NCBI GenBank assembly: GCA_964035545.1
Contig: OZ037767.1
Location: 9,104,207 to 9,168,206, forward strand
Origin: Bugula neritina
Taxonomy: Eukaryota > Bryozoa > Gymnolaemata > Cheilostomatida > Bugulidae
Length of the DNA: 64,000 nt
Reading direction: 5' to 3'
The notes under the pieces are model-generated. The model ran no database searches, was not told the origin of the DNA, and saw only the letters and a program-made list of their open reading frames with translations. This document shows, in pieces, positions 22,390-35,200 of the stretch; position 1 is the stretch's first letter, and each line of letters begins with the position of its first letter. Made by a program: the position numbers and the translations under genes.

Positions 22390-23367
22390 TATTGTCATTA
22401 TATTATCTTATACTAGCAGCCAATTTATTGAATGTTTTTTGTCTTTATAAATGTAATTGTTCGGGTTCTTTTTTAACCAAGTTCGAAACTATATTGGCTT
22501 TGCTTCATAAAAAAAAAGTAATATTGTATTTTTGCTCATGAATCTATTTTTCTATATTTATAATTGATGGATTTTATTCTGATGTCATTCACTCTGTCAT
22601 ATTTATGTAACTTTTATCTGATAAAATAGAGTTATATATTTGGTTATGCATTTTCTGTGTGAATTGTGCAAGTTGTGGTCATGAAATTTCCCATATAATG
22701 AGCGATCCAAATGCAATATATGTTTCTTACTGCAATGCTGGTATTTTCCATAGTTTGCTGTGAGATGCCAGGGAAACATACCCGAAACAAAAAACAAGTG
22801 AAGCTAAAATTCTTACACACTAGTAGGGAACTATCTACCTTACACTCTAAGTTGTCAGTGAAACTAGATTAGCTAATTGTAATTGCCAATGGCCAAAATT
22901 ATCTGCTATAAACTATTTTATTTTGAAATTTCCCTCTATTCTCTATTGTTGGGAATAAAAATCCAAAACAGAGCAGAAAAGAGAGCTATTACATCATTGC
23001 AGCAAAGAGGTTCTTTCAGCATTTTGATTGCATAAAATCTCATCAAGCAGCTCAATTGTCCAATAGCTGTCTATGTGGAAATACTTTCCTGTAGCCCTGC
23101 GTTAACCTGTGAGTTATTATGACTGCATGCTGTAAGTTAATCTGCATTTTAAAGAGGTTTGTGTAACTTAGATATGTGTTCCTGCTAGTCCTTAGTGTCA
23201 CTTATTGTATTTAATAAGTGTAAGTTCTACCTTTACTATCATTTATATAACTAATAGTACAGAAGCTAAAATCACAAACTACATAGCAAGGTGTATGTTG
23301 ATAACATCATTTTGTACCCCAAACATTTTTTAGAATGCAATAATGAACTACATACCTATAATATAGG

Positions 23368-23368
<1 letters not shown>

Positions 23369-23404
<36 letters not shown>
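23369..23404. repeat. (TA)n tract left of the palindrome
   Basis: Uninterrupted TA dinucleotides running directly into the left arm of the palindrome at 23405. Confidence 0.9.
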
Positions 23405-23411
<7 letters not shown>

Positions 23412-23610
23412 GAATTGAAATGACACAGTTAAAATTGATAAAACATTTTATTACTAATAGTTTCATGTATGTTAAAATATACACTCTTCAGATAAAATGT
23501 TTAAATCCTTTTAAACATTTTATCTGAAGAGTGTATATTTTAACATACATGAAACTATTAGTAATAAAATGTTTTATCAATTTTAACTGTGTCATTTCAA
23601 TTCTATTTTA
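23405..23610. repeat. Perfect 101-bp inverted repeat with 4-bp loop
   Basis: Left arm 23405-23505, spacer TCCT at 23506-23509, right arm 23510-23610. Reading the right arm backwards as complement reproduces the left arm with no mismatch, from TAAAATAGAATTG at the ends to ATGTTTAAA at the centre. The arms have no open frame of note. A folded transcript would form a 101-bp perfect duplex. Possible identities are a young foldback or MITE insertion into a TA tract, or a hairpin-RNA source locus. Confidence 0.95.
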
Positions 23611-23666
23611 TGATATGCTCTGTTTTAAACATTGAGCTCTTTTAAGCAGCGCACTATATCTCACAG

Positions 23667-23668
<2 letters not shown>

Positions 23669-23728
<60 letters not shown>
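23669..23728. repeat. (TA)n tract right of the palindrome
   Basis: About 60 bp of TA dinucleotides starting roughly 60 bp beyond the right arm. Confidence 0.9.
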
Positions 23729-23732
<4 letters not shown>

Positions 23733-24143
23733 GAGAAACATTATATACGTAATCCCTTAAACTGTTTTACAATGTTAACTACAAACGTAGTAAGCACTTG
23801 AAATATCGTAACTACCATCCCATAGAAAACAGACAATATAAAACATATATTCTTTTATGACAGACAAGATATTCTCAATGTTTAGTTTTAGCACGTTACC
23901 ATATATTAATGTTTACTGCACATCTTCTTGTCTTTATTTGTGTTATGCTATGGTGATAACTACTAATTGATCACCAATAAAACAAAAGCTGAGCAATCAA
24001 TCCAGCAGTGTTTCCAATACATGTTCTATTGTTCAGCAATCCTTGAGTATTGATTAGAATATTATAAGAACTATCAGCCATTTTATGAGATGTTCCACAG
24101 GATGTAGTTAAGTTATGACTTGCAATAGACAAACCAATTCGCC

Positions 24144-25607
24144 ATGAAGTATTTGATACAACTACTTATATTGTCTCTCTTCTCATGCAGTGCATCAGGT
24201 TGGTAGAGTCAAGTTATTTTTTTCTACATTAAACAAAATATTCTGCAAATTAGTTTATTTTACAACACACTTGTTTGTGGGAAAGTGAGCTATATTCTCA
24301 ATGTAAGCCATATTATTGTCATGAAATATACAACTATAGACCTACTAAAATTCAGTTCAGGACATATGTTTGACATATGCTCAATAGTTTAGTGCTCGGC
24401 ATTTTCTAGCTAATTAGTGAAGACTCTTTAAAAAATTGTTTATTTTATCTACCAGCTAGAGCTGCTATAACATCTTTTTGAGTGCTTCAAAAACATAGCT
24501 GTTACTAGGGCCTCATGCATAAATGTATGAAGGGTTTTTAAAAATAATACTTCTAAAGTTTGTAATGTAATTTAAGTACGTTTTATTTTTACAAACTAAG
24601 ATAAACAAATTTTATGTTAGAAAAATTCACTTTGAGTTTAGTTAAGAAATGTAGCAAATGCAAACAACTGCTGGCTATAGATTTGGTCAAATAAAAGCAA
24701 TACTACAGCTTGAAACTTTGAGCCTTTCCATAAGTAGCTCTGAGTTAGGGGCGACTGAGTGCAGTAGTTTGGGGTTCTCGGGCTTGAAGTTAAGAGGTTT
24801 AGGTTGGAATTTTGAACCCCTAACTTGAAACTCTAGTTCAGTTTATCCAACATGTAGAATCAGTATTGTGTTGTATCGTTACAGCGGATTGCGGAGCACT
24901 GCCCTCCTTTGGCAATGCAGCACCAGTCGGGTATAGTGCTACAGTGTCTCCAGTGATCACAGAAGTCAACTACGTGTGCTCTGAAGGCTATGAGTTTGAC
25001 ACTGGATATAACAACAAGACTATTACATGTCTAAATACAGACCAGTGGTCAATAACTGCCGATAGCTGTAGCAGTGAGTATTCTTTATATAGCAATAGAC
25101 ACATCAAATCACTTTTATCCAGTCATATAACAAAAACATTTAAACATTTCAAAGGTTTTCAAAGTCGATGGTTAATTGAAAACAGCTAAAGCAATTAATA
25201 GTAACTTGTTGCTCACAAAAACAGTATGAAATAATTTTAATCATAGACAGAAAAATACGCTTATTATGTTTTTAAAAACAGGGCATATGTGCAAAATCAA
25301 TATAAGTAACAGACTAACAGTCACTAACTATCATTATCATTGCTAAAAATGTCAGTAAATCTTTTAAAACCAATTGAAGAAAATAATGTAAATCAGAAAC
25401 AAGGTTAGTCGTTAGAGAATTTCTACACTTGCAATGGTTAGTATAAATACTGATGTTTTCACTTAGAATTTGCAGTTATCTAATTTTAGCAGCCTAAACA
25501 TATGTAAATACACGATACTTCTGTGAGAAATGCTTTTATGATTGAGGATAGCTACTAATATTGCATAATATATAGCTTATCACACATAGTTCATATGTCC
25601 ACAGATT

Positions 25608-25684
<77 letters not shown>

Positions 25685-28600
25685 CACAATGTGTAGTTCA
25701 TAATATAGAAGTCGAATGTAAGTGGAGCAAATGGTGGTCATCAAATGCTACTTTTGCATTTTAAATCTAAAATAAAATATATGACATACATCATTTTGAG
25801 TTATGTTCAAGTTGCCTGCTAGAAACATGGTGTGAATATTTTCATTTCATGTCTACCAGCTACATTACGAATACAACAAAAGTTGTAGTCCTTTTCTTTA
25901 CACTTCTATCACCCAGATGTTTCAAACACAACTTACAAACACTACTTACAGAAGTGGAATGCCCAAACCTACCCACTGATGGAATTCTCTCCTCCTCCAA
26001 CAACAGATACGGAGATAGCGTGGTGATGTCATGCAGTGATTTACTAAACTTTAGAGTTCCAGGAGGCGCGGTGGGTGCCCCCCACACTGTTACCTGCACG
26101 GCTGATAAGATCTGGGATGGATTCGATGATAGCTATAACAAGGGCTGTATTCGTATGTATCGCATTTTGCTTCATTTATTATTCATCACTCTTATGATAA
26201 TGATACAATATATTAGAAATTTACTTTTATATGGATTCAATGCGTTTTAGCAATTGAGTGTGTAAACCCGATGCCCAACTCAGCTGGTAGCAATACTCTG
26301 GTTTCGAGAGGCTCGAAAGTCAAGTTTACTTGTGACTATGGCCACTTCTTCAGTGATGATACTGTCGAAAAAGAATTCGACTGCAACAATGATGGAAATT
26401 GGGAAAGTGGTGGTACTACTAATTGGACTTGTGATGGTTTGTTGAAATTAATTTATATTATATAATATAATAAACTTATTTCTTACTTTGCACATGTGTA
26501 CAAACACTTATAAGTAGCATACACTGTATAAAACAAAACAAAGTGCAGTCCGTTGTTTATTAACAAAATTACTTTTAACTGTAATAAACTAATTTGTAGA
26601 ATTTTTAGTTGACAAAACCTTTAATTTTAATTAGCTTGTGTACCTAAGCAATTCTTCACCTCACCAGTGTATTTGCAAACTGTAATTTAATAACGAATTA
26701 AAACAATACAACTACCTAAAGTGCTCTAACAGTTTTGAAACCTTCTATAGTTTATACTCTATACCATAATTACCACATGACTACACACTACCATAACTAC
26801 TATGGTATGTAATATTGTAGTTGTATTATTTTGTTTGACACAATTGTTATATATTCAGCAAGAGAGTGCTACGACCTACCACAAGCACACAACCTTACCA
26901 ATGTTCGAATGATATCTAAAACTCGTTTTATTGGCGAAGATGTAACATTTGGTTGTATTGATGGTCATGAGTTCAATGACAGCAGTATAGAGAAAAGGAT
27001 AGCCTGTTTTGCTAATCAAACTTGGGATTACATTCCCTTTAACTGCGTGGGTCAGTAAGCAATTATATTCCTTCATAAAGCTAATTTATTCAATTTTGAG
27101 TAAATTTTTCTTTGGGCATTTTAATTAAAAATGAAACTAGAACGAATAACCTAACATCTATAGTAAAATAATTATCAAATTTTTTAAAGTTTATTATTCT
27201 GTTATTTATACTAAAATCCTTCACTTTCTCTTTCAGCATATATTTTATCATAGTTCAACAACTTACTTTTCGGTACACCCTCAGTATTTACTCAATTTAT
27301 TCCTCACATCGCATTAAAGTAAAAACAGAATACATTTATTCATTTGAGAGTAATACTAATCTGGTTTGTTTGTTTTATCTAATGTAGACTTCAAGTGCAT
27401 GAACAATTGATTACTTAGTCAAGCGGCCATATTGAACAGTTGATCTCGTAGTTGAGCAGCCATATTGAACAATTGATCTCCTAGTCAGGGAGCCATATTA
27501 GAATATGAGCTAGCTTTGTATAACTTCATATGTCATAATAAAATAATTCATCGTTTCAGCTCGATACTGTACACCAGTGTTGAACATCACCCACGGTAAC
27601 GCCAGTACAGATGACAACCAGTACCCATCTATCGTCAACTACACTTGCATCAGCCCCTACACATTTCCCGACGGCAGCTTATGGAGAGTCAGTCAGTGTA
27701 ATAAGTATGGAAAATGGTCAGAAAAGATCCCCAACTGTGGAGGTGGTTATAATTCGTAGCTATAAATACTGAGTAGCAAATGAATTATTGCTTCACTTTT
27801 GTTTTTTATTCAATGAAATGTTTTGGAAATGATTGCCTAATCAATTTCTACATAGTAGAACATCGTAACTGAAAGATTTATAATTAGCAAAAGTAGTTCA
27901 AATAGTTATTTATATATATATAATATATATATATAATATGTTGCAGATAAACTAAATATTGGCGGCGAGTATGAAGAACTTCTTGTTGAGACGGAGGGTG
28001 CTCAATCCTATGGTATCACTACAATGTCCCTTATAGGTGTCCTGATTGCAGGCATCATTATATTTGATATTGCCACTTTCGGAAGACAAATTGGTTTTCT
28101 CAAGGTAAAATATTCAGTGTTTAAAAATTATAATGTTGTTATAGTATAATTATAGTTGGAAGTTGTCGCACTTCTGCTGGATTAGCCATGTCAACATTTG
28201 TAGTTGTGTAGAAAGCTTTGGCTGCACACAAAGGCTACAGTTGTTGATTCAAATGCTAGATTGTTAGATATTGATTGTTGATATAATAACTTCTGAAATC
28301 AAAATATATTCCTGGCAAATTTAGGCAAAAACGATTCAACATGACAAAAATATTAGTTGAATAAGCTTTCCTGGTTTTGTATCAGAAAAATCTCAACTGT
28401 GTGGAGCCAGAAGACAATGCTGATCTAGATTCCCTTGATGGAGAGCAAGCATGGACTGGGTCAACTTTCAGTTTAGGTATGGGCTCTCAGTCTACATGTT
28501 TATACTTCTCAGCTATGTCATGTGTGCCCTGTTCATGTTTCATACCTATCTACCTTAGCTGCTGCCTGTATAATATGCTTATAGCTGCATGTGTAATATG

Positions 28601-30823
28601 CTTATAGCTGCCTGTATAATATGCTTATAGCTGCCTATGTAGTATGCTTATAGCTGCATGTGGAATATGCTTATAGCTGCCTGTATAATATGCTTATAGC
28701 TGCCTATGTAGTATGCTTATAGCTGCCTATGTAGTATGCTTATAGCTGCATGTGTAATATGCTTATAGCTGCCTGTATAATATGCTTATAGCTGCCTATG
28801 TAGTATGCTTATAGCTGCATGTGTAATATGCCTATAGCTGCCTGTATAATATGCTTATAGCTGCCTATGTAGTATGCTTATAGCTGCCTGTGTAGTATGC
28901 TTATAGCTGCCTGTGTAGTATGCTTATAGCTGCCTGTGTAATATGCTTATAGCTGCATGTGTAATATGCTTATAGCTGCTTGTGTAATATGCTTATAGCT
29001 GCCTGTGTAATATGCTTATAGCTGCCTGTATAATATGCTTATAGCTGCATGTGTAATATGCTTATAGCTGCTTGTGTAATATGCTTATAGCTGCCTGTGT
29101 AATATGCTTATAGATGCCTGTGTAATATGCTCATAGCTGCCTGTGTAATATGCTTTATTGCATACTATATCATCATATTCAGTTAATATGTACGCAATCT
29201 TTTTACAGTTGTAAGTTTTGCAGATTCACCTTGTGTATGCTGTAGTATATTGTGTGCTGAGCTAACCTATATGACCTGCTATCACAAGTGGCAGTTTCCC
29301 ATGTGATTAATATATTTGCTACAAGTTATCTGTTCAAAACTAAAAAGCACAATTCTGTTTAAAACAGTATAGTGACGATTTTTAGTTCTAAAAAATTCGA
29401 CAGCTAATGTTCCAGTACTATAACTTCACAGCTTGTAGCCTCAGCAAATTTGGCTTAGCTTCATTTCTCATCTTGAATACATGTGTTTTGGTTGGGAGAG
29501 TGAATTGGCCAGACTTACTTTACAGACTGTAAATAGATACCTATTGAAAAATAAAACTCTCTCAAATAGCTATTATTTCACTTATATTACTCCTGACTTG
29601 TATGGTCTTTGAAGGATTAGAATGTTTGAAAACTTGAACTGTTGAAATTGTTGAACAAAGTTGTATACTCTTGATAGCTAAATTACATAGATGAGTTTGC
29701 TTTGCAATAGCAGAAATCATTGTAATGGGTGAGCAAAGCGCAAACCATGCAAGTTACATTGTGCATAAAACTGCTGAGCAATGCCAATAAAATATATAAA
29801 CACGTGTGCATTACATTTCCAATGAAAAGTTCACTTGAATCACCATAGTCTGAGATTCACAATTCCTTATATAATTTATGAATTGTACTCTTTACAGGCA
29901 AAGGGAAGGTAACTCCAGCTGCGAGTACCGTTGATCTCTCCTATTTGAACGAATCAAAGTCTGCACTAAATCAGACTGATGATGTAGATGTGAAGAGTGA
30001 AGAGATTACAGAAGAGGAAGCCAAGGCTAAGGCAGAAGCAGAAGCTAAGGCCAAGGCTGAGGCTGAGGAGGAAGCTGCTATATTGAAGAGCTCAGTTCCC
30101 AGAACTAGGTATGTCTGTGTGGGGGCGTACTACATACACCCAACTTAACAGCAATCAGTTGTGGAGGCGTGCTATATGCACTAAAGCTAACATAGAAAGA
30201 GTTGTGGAGGAGTAGCTGGTAGCTGCCACAGCATAGTTGTTGTTGATAGTGGGTAAAAGACTATTGCCTTCAAGTACAGCTGTTCCAGTTTATACATAAC
30301 TTGTAATGTATACTTTGAATGCTTGCTGTTTGAGTTTATAATGTTACTGTACTATGTGGGTATGGCTAAGGGTTTTATGTACTCACTACAACAAGTTATG
30401 AAAGATAGTTGTATATTTTTTAATAATGTTTCATTTTTAGACTAAATGATGTGAAAACAAGCATACAGAAAGCTGTGACACGAATCAACAATGCTGCACC
30501 AATCACAAGAATCAGAATGACTTCCCCTGTTAAGAAAAACGATTTTGCTATGGCTGGCTTACCCCTCGGTGCCAACAACTATGGAAAAGTTATAGGTATG
30601 CTATTGAAAATGCAACTGATCATACAAAAACTTGAGAATAATCTCTCCAACTATATTGAATTGTGTGTTGAGTAAAGCTACAAGCCAGCCAGCTGCACAT
30701 TGTAATAAGTATGAAATGGTTTTAGAACTGCGACCGCCATCTCCAACTAAAGAAGAATTGGATTCTGGCTCAGAATATACGGATGATGACTCAGACGATG
30801 AGGCAGCAGAAGCTCAGGTTTAG
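24144..30823 (+). CDS. Sushi-domain receptor 2 (five CCP domains, one TM)
   Basis: Eleven exons give 572 residues: 24144-24198, 24885-25073, 25952-26152, 26251-26436, 26859-27050, 27560-27742, 27947-28104, 28386-28476, 29898-30108, 30441-30595, 30726-30823. Exon 1 is a clean signal peptide (MKYLIQLLILSLFSCSAS). Five phase 1-1 exons each encode one sushi domain. The next exon has the transmembrane helix (MSLIGVLIAGIIIFDIA) preceded by GAQSYGI. The tail carries TPAASTVDL, an Ala/Glu/Lys run (29998-30090 region) likely to be a charged helix, VPRTR, LPLGANNYG, LRPPSP and an acidic end (DDDSDDE). The exon order and boundaries match the upstream gene one for one, so they are tandem duplicates. The Ala/Glu/Lys insertion is specific to this copy. 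Cell-surface recognition is inferred from the CCP domains; ligand and partners are unknown. Confidence 0.92.
24733..24832 (+). repeat. Dispersed repeat, also at 39525-39592
   Basis: The segment GAGTTAGGGGCGACTGAGTG followed by CAGTAGTTTGGGGTTCTCGG recurs, diverged and inverted, near 39.5 kb. A B-box-like GGTTGGAATTT follows, so a tRNA-derived SINE is possible but weakly supported. It lies in the first intron of receptor 2. Confidence 0.45.
25611..25680. repeat. (AT)n microsatellite
   Basis: Pure AT run of about 70 bp in an intron of receptor 2. Confidence 0.95.
27412..27497. repeat. Three CCATATT-containing tandem units
   Basis: Units of about 33 bp with GCCATATTGAACARTTGATCTC in common occur two and a half times just upstream of the fifth sushi exon of receptor 2. 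The CCATATTAG core resembles a CArG box, but three copies of a tandem repeat are weak evidence for regulation. Confidence 0.5.
28558..29155. repeat. 23-bp minisatellite, about 26 copies
   Basis: Long head-to-tail array of ATGCTTATAGCTGCCTGTGT plus AAT, varying mainly at CCTG/CATG and TGTG/TATA positions. It fills most of the left half of the intron between 28476 and 29898 of receptor 2. Units have no spacers, so it is not a CRISPR array. Confidence 0.95.
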
Positions 30824-32262
30824 CAGCTTCCTGTGACCTATTTTGTCTTATATTTACTCTACACGTGAAGCTCTAGACTCTGCTTACCAGAACCTGAAAG
30901 TGTACCTTAATTACTTCTATCAGCTCTACTGTCACTCTCTGTATTGTCAACACTAAACAGTGTTTGTATAACTTATAGTTTATGTAATATTATACATATA
31001 TTAAAATGACCTAAGAATGGTTTGACTGTTTGCTATATGAACCAATCACACCAGTTTAGCGCATTATTATGCATTGCAGTAAGAAATGCTGTCTGTCTGA
31101 TATCAAATGATTACTCGTAAATTTAGACAGCTGCTCAGCAGCCTTGGTTTTTCAAAAACGAAACAAAACGAAAAAAGGTGGGCAATGAAGTAGTCTTATA
31201 TTATGCTAAAGGTGAATGAACGCATAGTCTGGCCAATAGAAACTGCCAGTTTATTTCCCATGATGCTGTGCAACTAAGTGAATTCCAATCAAATATCTTT
31301 GTTAGGTAACTGATTTTCCAACAAATGTGAAAATGCATAGCATGCCATAGGAATGTATTTCCTTGAGTAATTCCGTTGCCTCTTTTTGACAGCTTTTTAC
31401 CTGAAGTTTTTGTTTATTAGCAAACAGTATAAAACTTGCTCTAAAAGCTAGATTACAAATTATTAGAGCAAATACTGTTTATTTATTCAAATTGAAATCA
31501 AATAAATTTAATCAAACTAGGAAGAGCTACAAAACTATATGCTGATATAGAACACCATGCTATTATTTCGAATTGCATAAAAATATTTTGCATATATTTA
31601 ATAAAGCTATACCAAAATCATAGAAGATATAAAAACCTTTATGAATTTACCTGGTAGCTTGTTGGATGTTATAGACTCAGAGTATTTCGAAAATAAGATT
31701 ATAATAGCAGTGTTGCAAATGTTAGATGAAAATTAATTATTCCCATACTTAAATCAACTATCTGCTATTTCTTATTTTGGTTTAAAAATGTTTATTAGGA
31801 GCATCTAGTTAAACAACATAAAATATATGATAATGAAAGTTGAAACATGGCTATACATTTTAAATATGGCGCAGCATTTTACATAAATGTAGAAATAAAT
31901 AATATTACAACACAACTTATAGAAGGTAGCAATAATTTATGTATATTCTGCATAATATTTGATCACATTTTAACAATTGAAAAATATCATCATAACAGAG
32001 CTTTTCAGCTGCAACCATTTTGACACTCAATAAAAGAAAGGCATAAACATTACTACTAATATTGTCGCAGTTTTAGGGTATAAGGCAAATTTAAAAACGA
32101 TCATACTAGAGTCAATAATTAATAGTAATAAACCTAAAAATACATAAAGATATAACTGGATGAACGATCAAATGAAATTGATACTAAAATAATTACGTAA
32201 TAATGCACATTTGCAACAAAATTCACAGCAAAGCTTGTCCGAACCTGATCTAAGCAATGGAG
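30824..32262. other. Convergent spacer, 3' flanks of receptor 2 and MLH3
   Basis: AT-rich DNA between two gene ends that face each other. I searched the minus strand for the C-terminal MLH3 domain (DQHA-x2-E type or CPHGRP-like motifs) and saw none. There is a possible poly(A) signal for receptor 2 near 31000 (ATTAAA). Confidence 0.55.
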
Positions 32263-35200
32263 TTACAGGGGAGCAAAGATTCTCTGTAAAGCTGGACTGA
32301 GGGAAGTAAACTCGGTGCTAGAAGAGAATGTACAACGGGCCAGTTTGCTAGAGCGCAGTGGTGTTACATAAGAAGGTATATGCTGGTTTTCAAGTGAATG
32401 GAGTACTGGAGATGATGAGAAAGGTGAATGAAATACTGCAGAACTGATGGCTCCAACCGCAGGGCCTGTAATTTGGTGACACGGGTTACACCAATGACTA
32501 TACTGCTCAAAACTGCTAGCACTGTGCTGATTGGCTGGTCGAGTTCTCTTGCTAGGGAAGTGTGAAAACGCATCGTCTTTAAGATGACGTTTCAAACTGT
32601 GCTGTGCAAATCGTCCAGGGGCGGAGTTAGGAAGGATGTTTTCAGCTAGCGTTTCAAGTGGTGTACCACACCAGGGCTTAACATTTGTGTTCTTTGAATT
32701 CAAACTAAAAATAGGACGATTTTCTATTCTGGGATACAGGGGCGTAGCAAAAACATCGGAGAAAGAACCTGAATACAAATCTTCCTTGTCAGTCTCCATG
32801 GTGGGAGTGCATACCACTTGGTCATGTGACAGTGACTCATAGTGTTCAGGTGTCTCTGTATTAGTGAAGTGCTTCAAAACCCAAGTGGCTGTCTTGAACA
32901 TCGAGTCTGCAAGTAACATGAGGTCTGGTTTGCCACAATCCTCTTCATCAGGAGCGGAGTAGTCTTTGATGGTGCTAGGGAGGCGGTCACCACTTTTATT
33001 TGGTAGGTTGTGCAAAATCTCAAACGATTTATTTTTCGAGAGGCTTTGGGAAACTTGTCTCTTTTTAACTTTCCTACAAGTTTGTAAAAGATTACACAAT
33101 ACATTTGCCAACACTTTATTTATATTCTTACATGAGAAAACTTTTAACATTTGAAGGAATACAACTAGTCTAAAGGCATCCTAGTTTTACACTGCTTAAG
33201 AAAAAAAATGTGTGTTTAAACAGCTGTCTCTTAGTGGGTGCAGGCAGATGATATGCTCGAAGGTTATGAGTGTATTTAGCATATCATAAAAAGAATTTGG
33301 TTAACACTGCCCTATGATACTTAAGAATTCTCAAACTCTGTTGTCAAGCACTATCCATGACCTGCGTAAAATAGCTAAGCTGTTCTAGAATGCATAAAGT
33401 TGGTTTACAAAACTAAGTATTGAGAACATATTGACACCTTCAATGGTTATTGGTGTGCATGGTTTGTGACATTGCAGGATTACATATCCATCCTTTGATT
33501 AGTCAGCTGTTATATAGAGAGAGAATAGGTGAGAGAGTAGCAGCTTACTTGCTACCAACTAGTACACCTTCCTTGATACTGTGATTCTGGAGATCAGGGA
33601 GTTCCTGCCCCGACTCACAGAGCATAGCTGTGCCACTTGCTGCCTGACTTTCGCTGCCAACAGATAAGTAGGCAGGAGCTGGTCTGTCAGCAACACAATT
33701 CATTTGAAACCCTTCAGTATCCACACCTACAAGACAAACACCTAATCAATCAACATTTGTGTGAGCCTGTACCAAGGTATATATGTAAACTGTGATAAAT
33801 GAACGACATAACAAAAGCTCAAATAAAATGATAAAATGACAAAATGTCAAATATTATGTATGTTAAGACACAAAATTTTGCTTTTGTTGATTTTTTATTT
33901 TGTTTCAAAGTATTTTTGCGTGTTGAATTGCATAATGTAGTACTTTAAAACATGAAATAACACATGTGCTGAATTACAGTATATTAAAAATTATATTATT
34001 AAAAAAGTCACCATTTCTGTACCCTAATCCCACAACACACAGCCTGTTTCACTAATATTTTAATGGGAAAAGAAGAACAAAAACAATGAGATTTGACTGA
34101 AATGAATTTTAGAATGCTTTAGCAGACAGTGGCATACTATGTAGAGAGCAATAATGAAACAGTAGGTAGTATGTTAGTTAAGGGAGTAGTGAAACAGTGG
34201 TACGCTAGGTATACTTCAAATAGTGCTCATCAAAGATCTAGTACCTTTATTAAGGTTGTTGGTAAATAGAAACCAGCGTATAAGTTTGGTTAGAGAATCA
34301 GTTACTTTATCCCATGACTCAAACTCCACCTTGGCCTTGTCTGGCTCCAGACTCCCATCAAACAGCTTGCTGTCATACCTGAGGTTTATCACATAGAAGT
34401 AGTGCGCACGCTGTCGCACTACTTTCTCATTGCCTACAAGGATAGAGAATATATGAACACTGCTATACAGTACAACAAACCATTGTGGTAGCAAACTGTG
34501 TCCATGAAAGGTTGATGCAACAATTACAAGTCTCTTCAATAAAGAAATATGCATATTACACAAGCTCTCAGGCAATGGAACACTTCAACTTCTATTTTCA
34601 AAGGTTTATAACCCAACATGCTGTAAACAGCTCAGATGGCATACAGTGTTCCCTCTGTATCTCACTAAGCTGCAGGTCCCGAAACCTAAATTAATGACAT
34701 AGTAGAATATCATTAACTCCCCGATTCGTTAAATTCAGCCATTTTATTCCTGTACACACATACATAAACTTCAAAACAAGAGTCCAAGCCCTCGTCGTGA
34801 CTAGTGGAATTTTGTGAGAAAGGGATTCATGAGCTACAGAGGGAGCGCTGTATTGGTAATATTACTTATAATCATTACTATTAGCAAACCTGGAGTTGTC
34901 CTCTTTTGGCTCTGGTCATCTGGTATTTTAATGAGAGACTTTTTCAGTTCTCTTTCTATTACTTGGTAAAACCGGTTGGTCCTGAGAATATTCTTGTTGA
35001 GTGACACCACTCTGAGTTTACTGCTGCTGTACGCCTCACTGCTTATAAACCCTTCAACCTGTAGCTGATCGTGAGTTCCAGCTATTGGCTTCAGCTTACT
35101 CCCATATGAGTTACCATACATTGCCTGCACAGCTTCTGTTAATGTACATAAAATTCAATATTATTTAGACAAACAGTCAGAATATAAAAGCTTGTATTGC

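Larger units (their letters stand above)
22390..24143. other. Spacer between the two receptor genes
   Basis: AT-rich sequence containing two (TA)n tracts (23369-23404, 23669-23728) and the perfect palindrome at 23405-23610. The last few hundred bases should include the promoter of receptor 2. No coding exon is seen. Confidence 0.6.

Noticed and set aside
28558-29155. CRISPR-like array
   Set aside because: Units are contiguous with no unique spacers; it is a eukaryotic intronic minisatellite.
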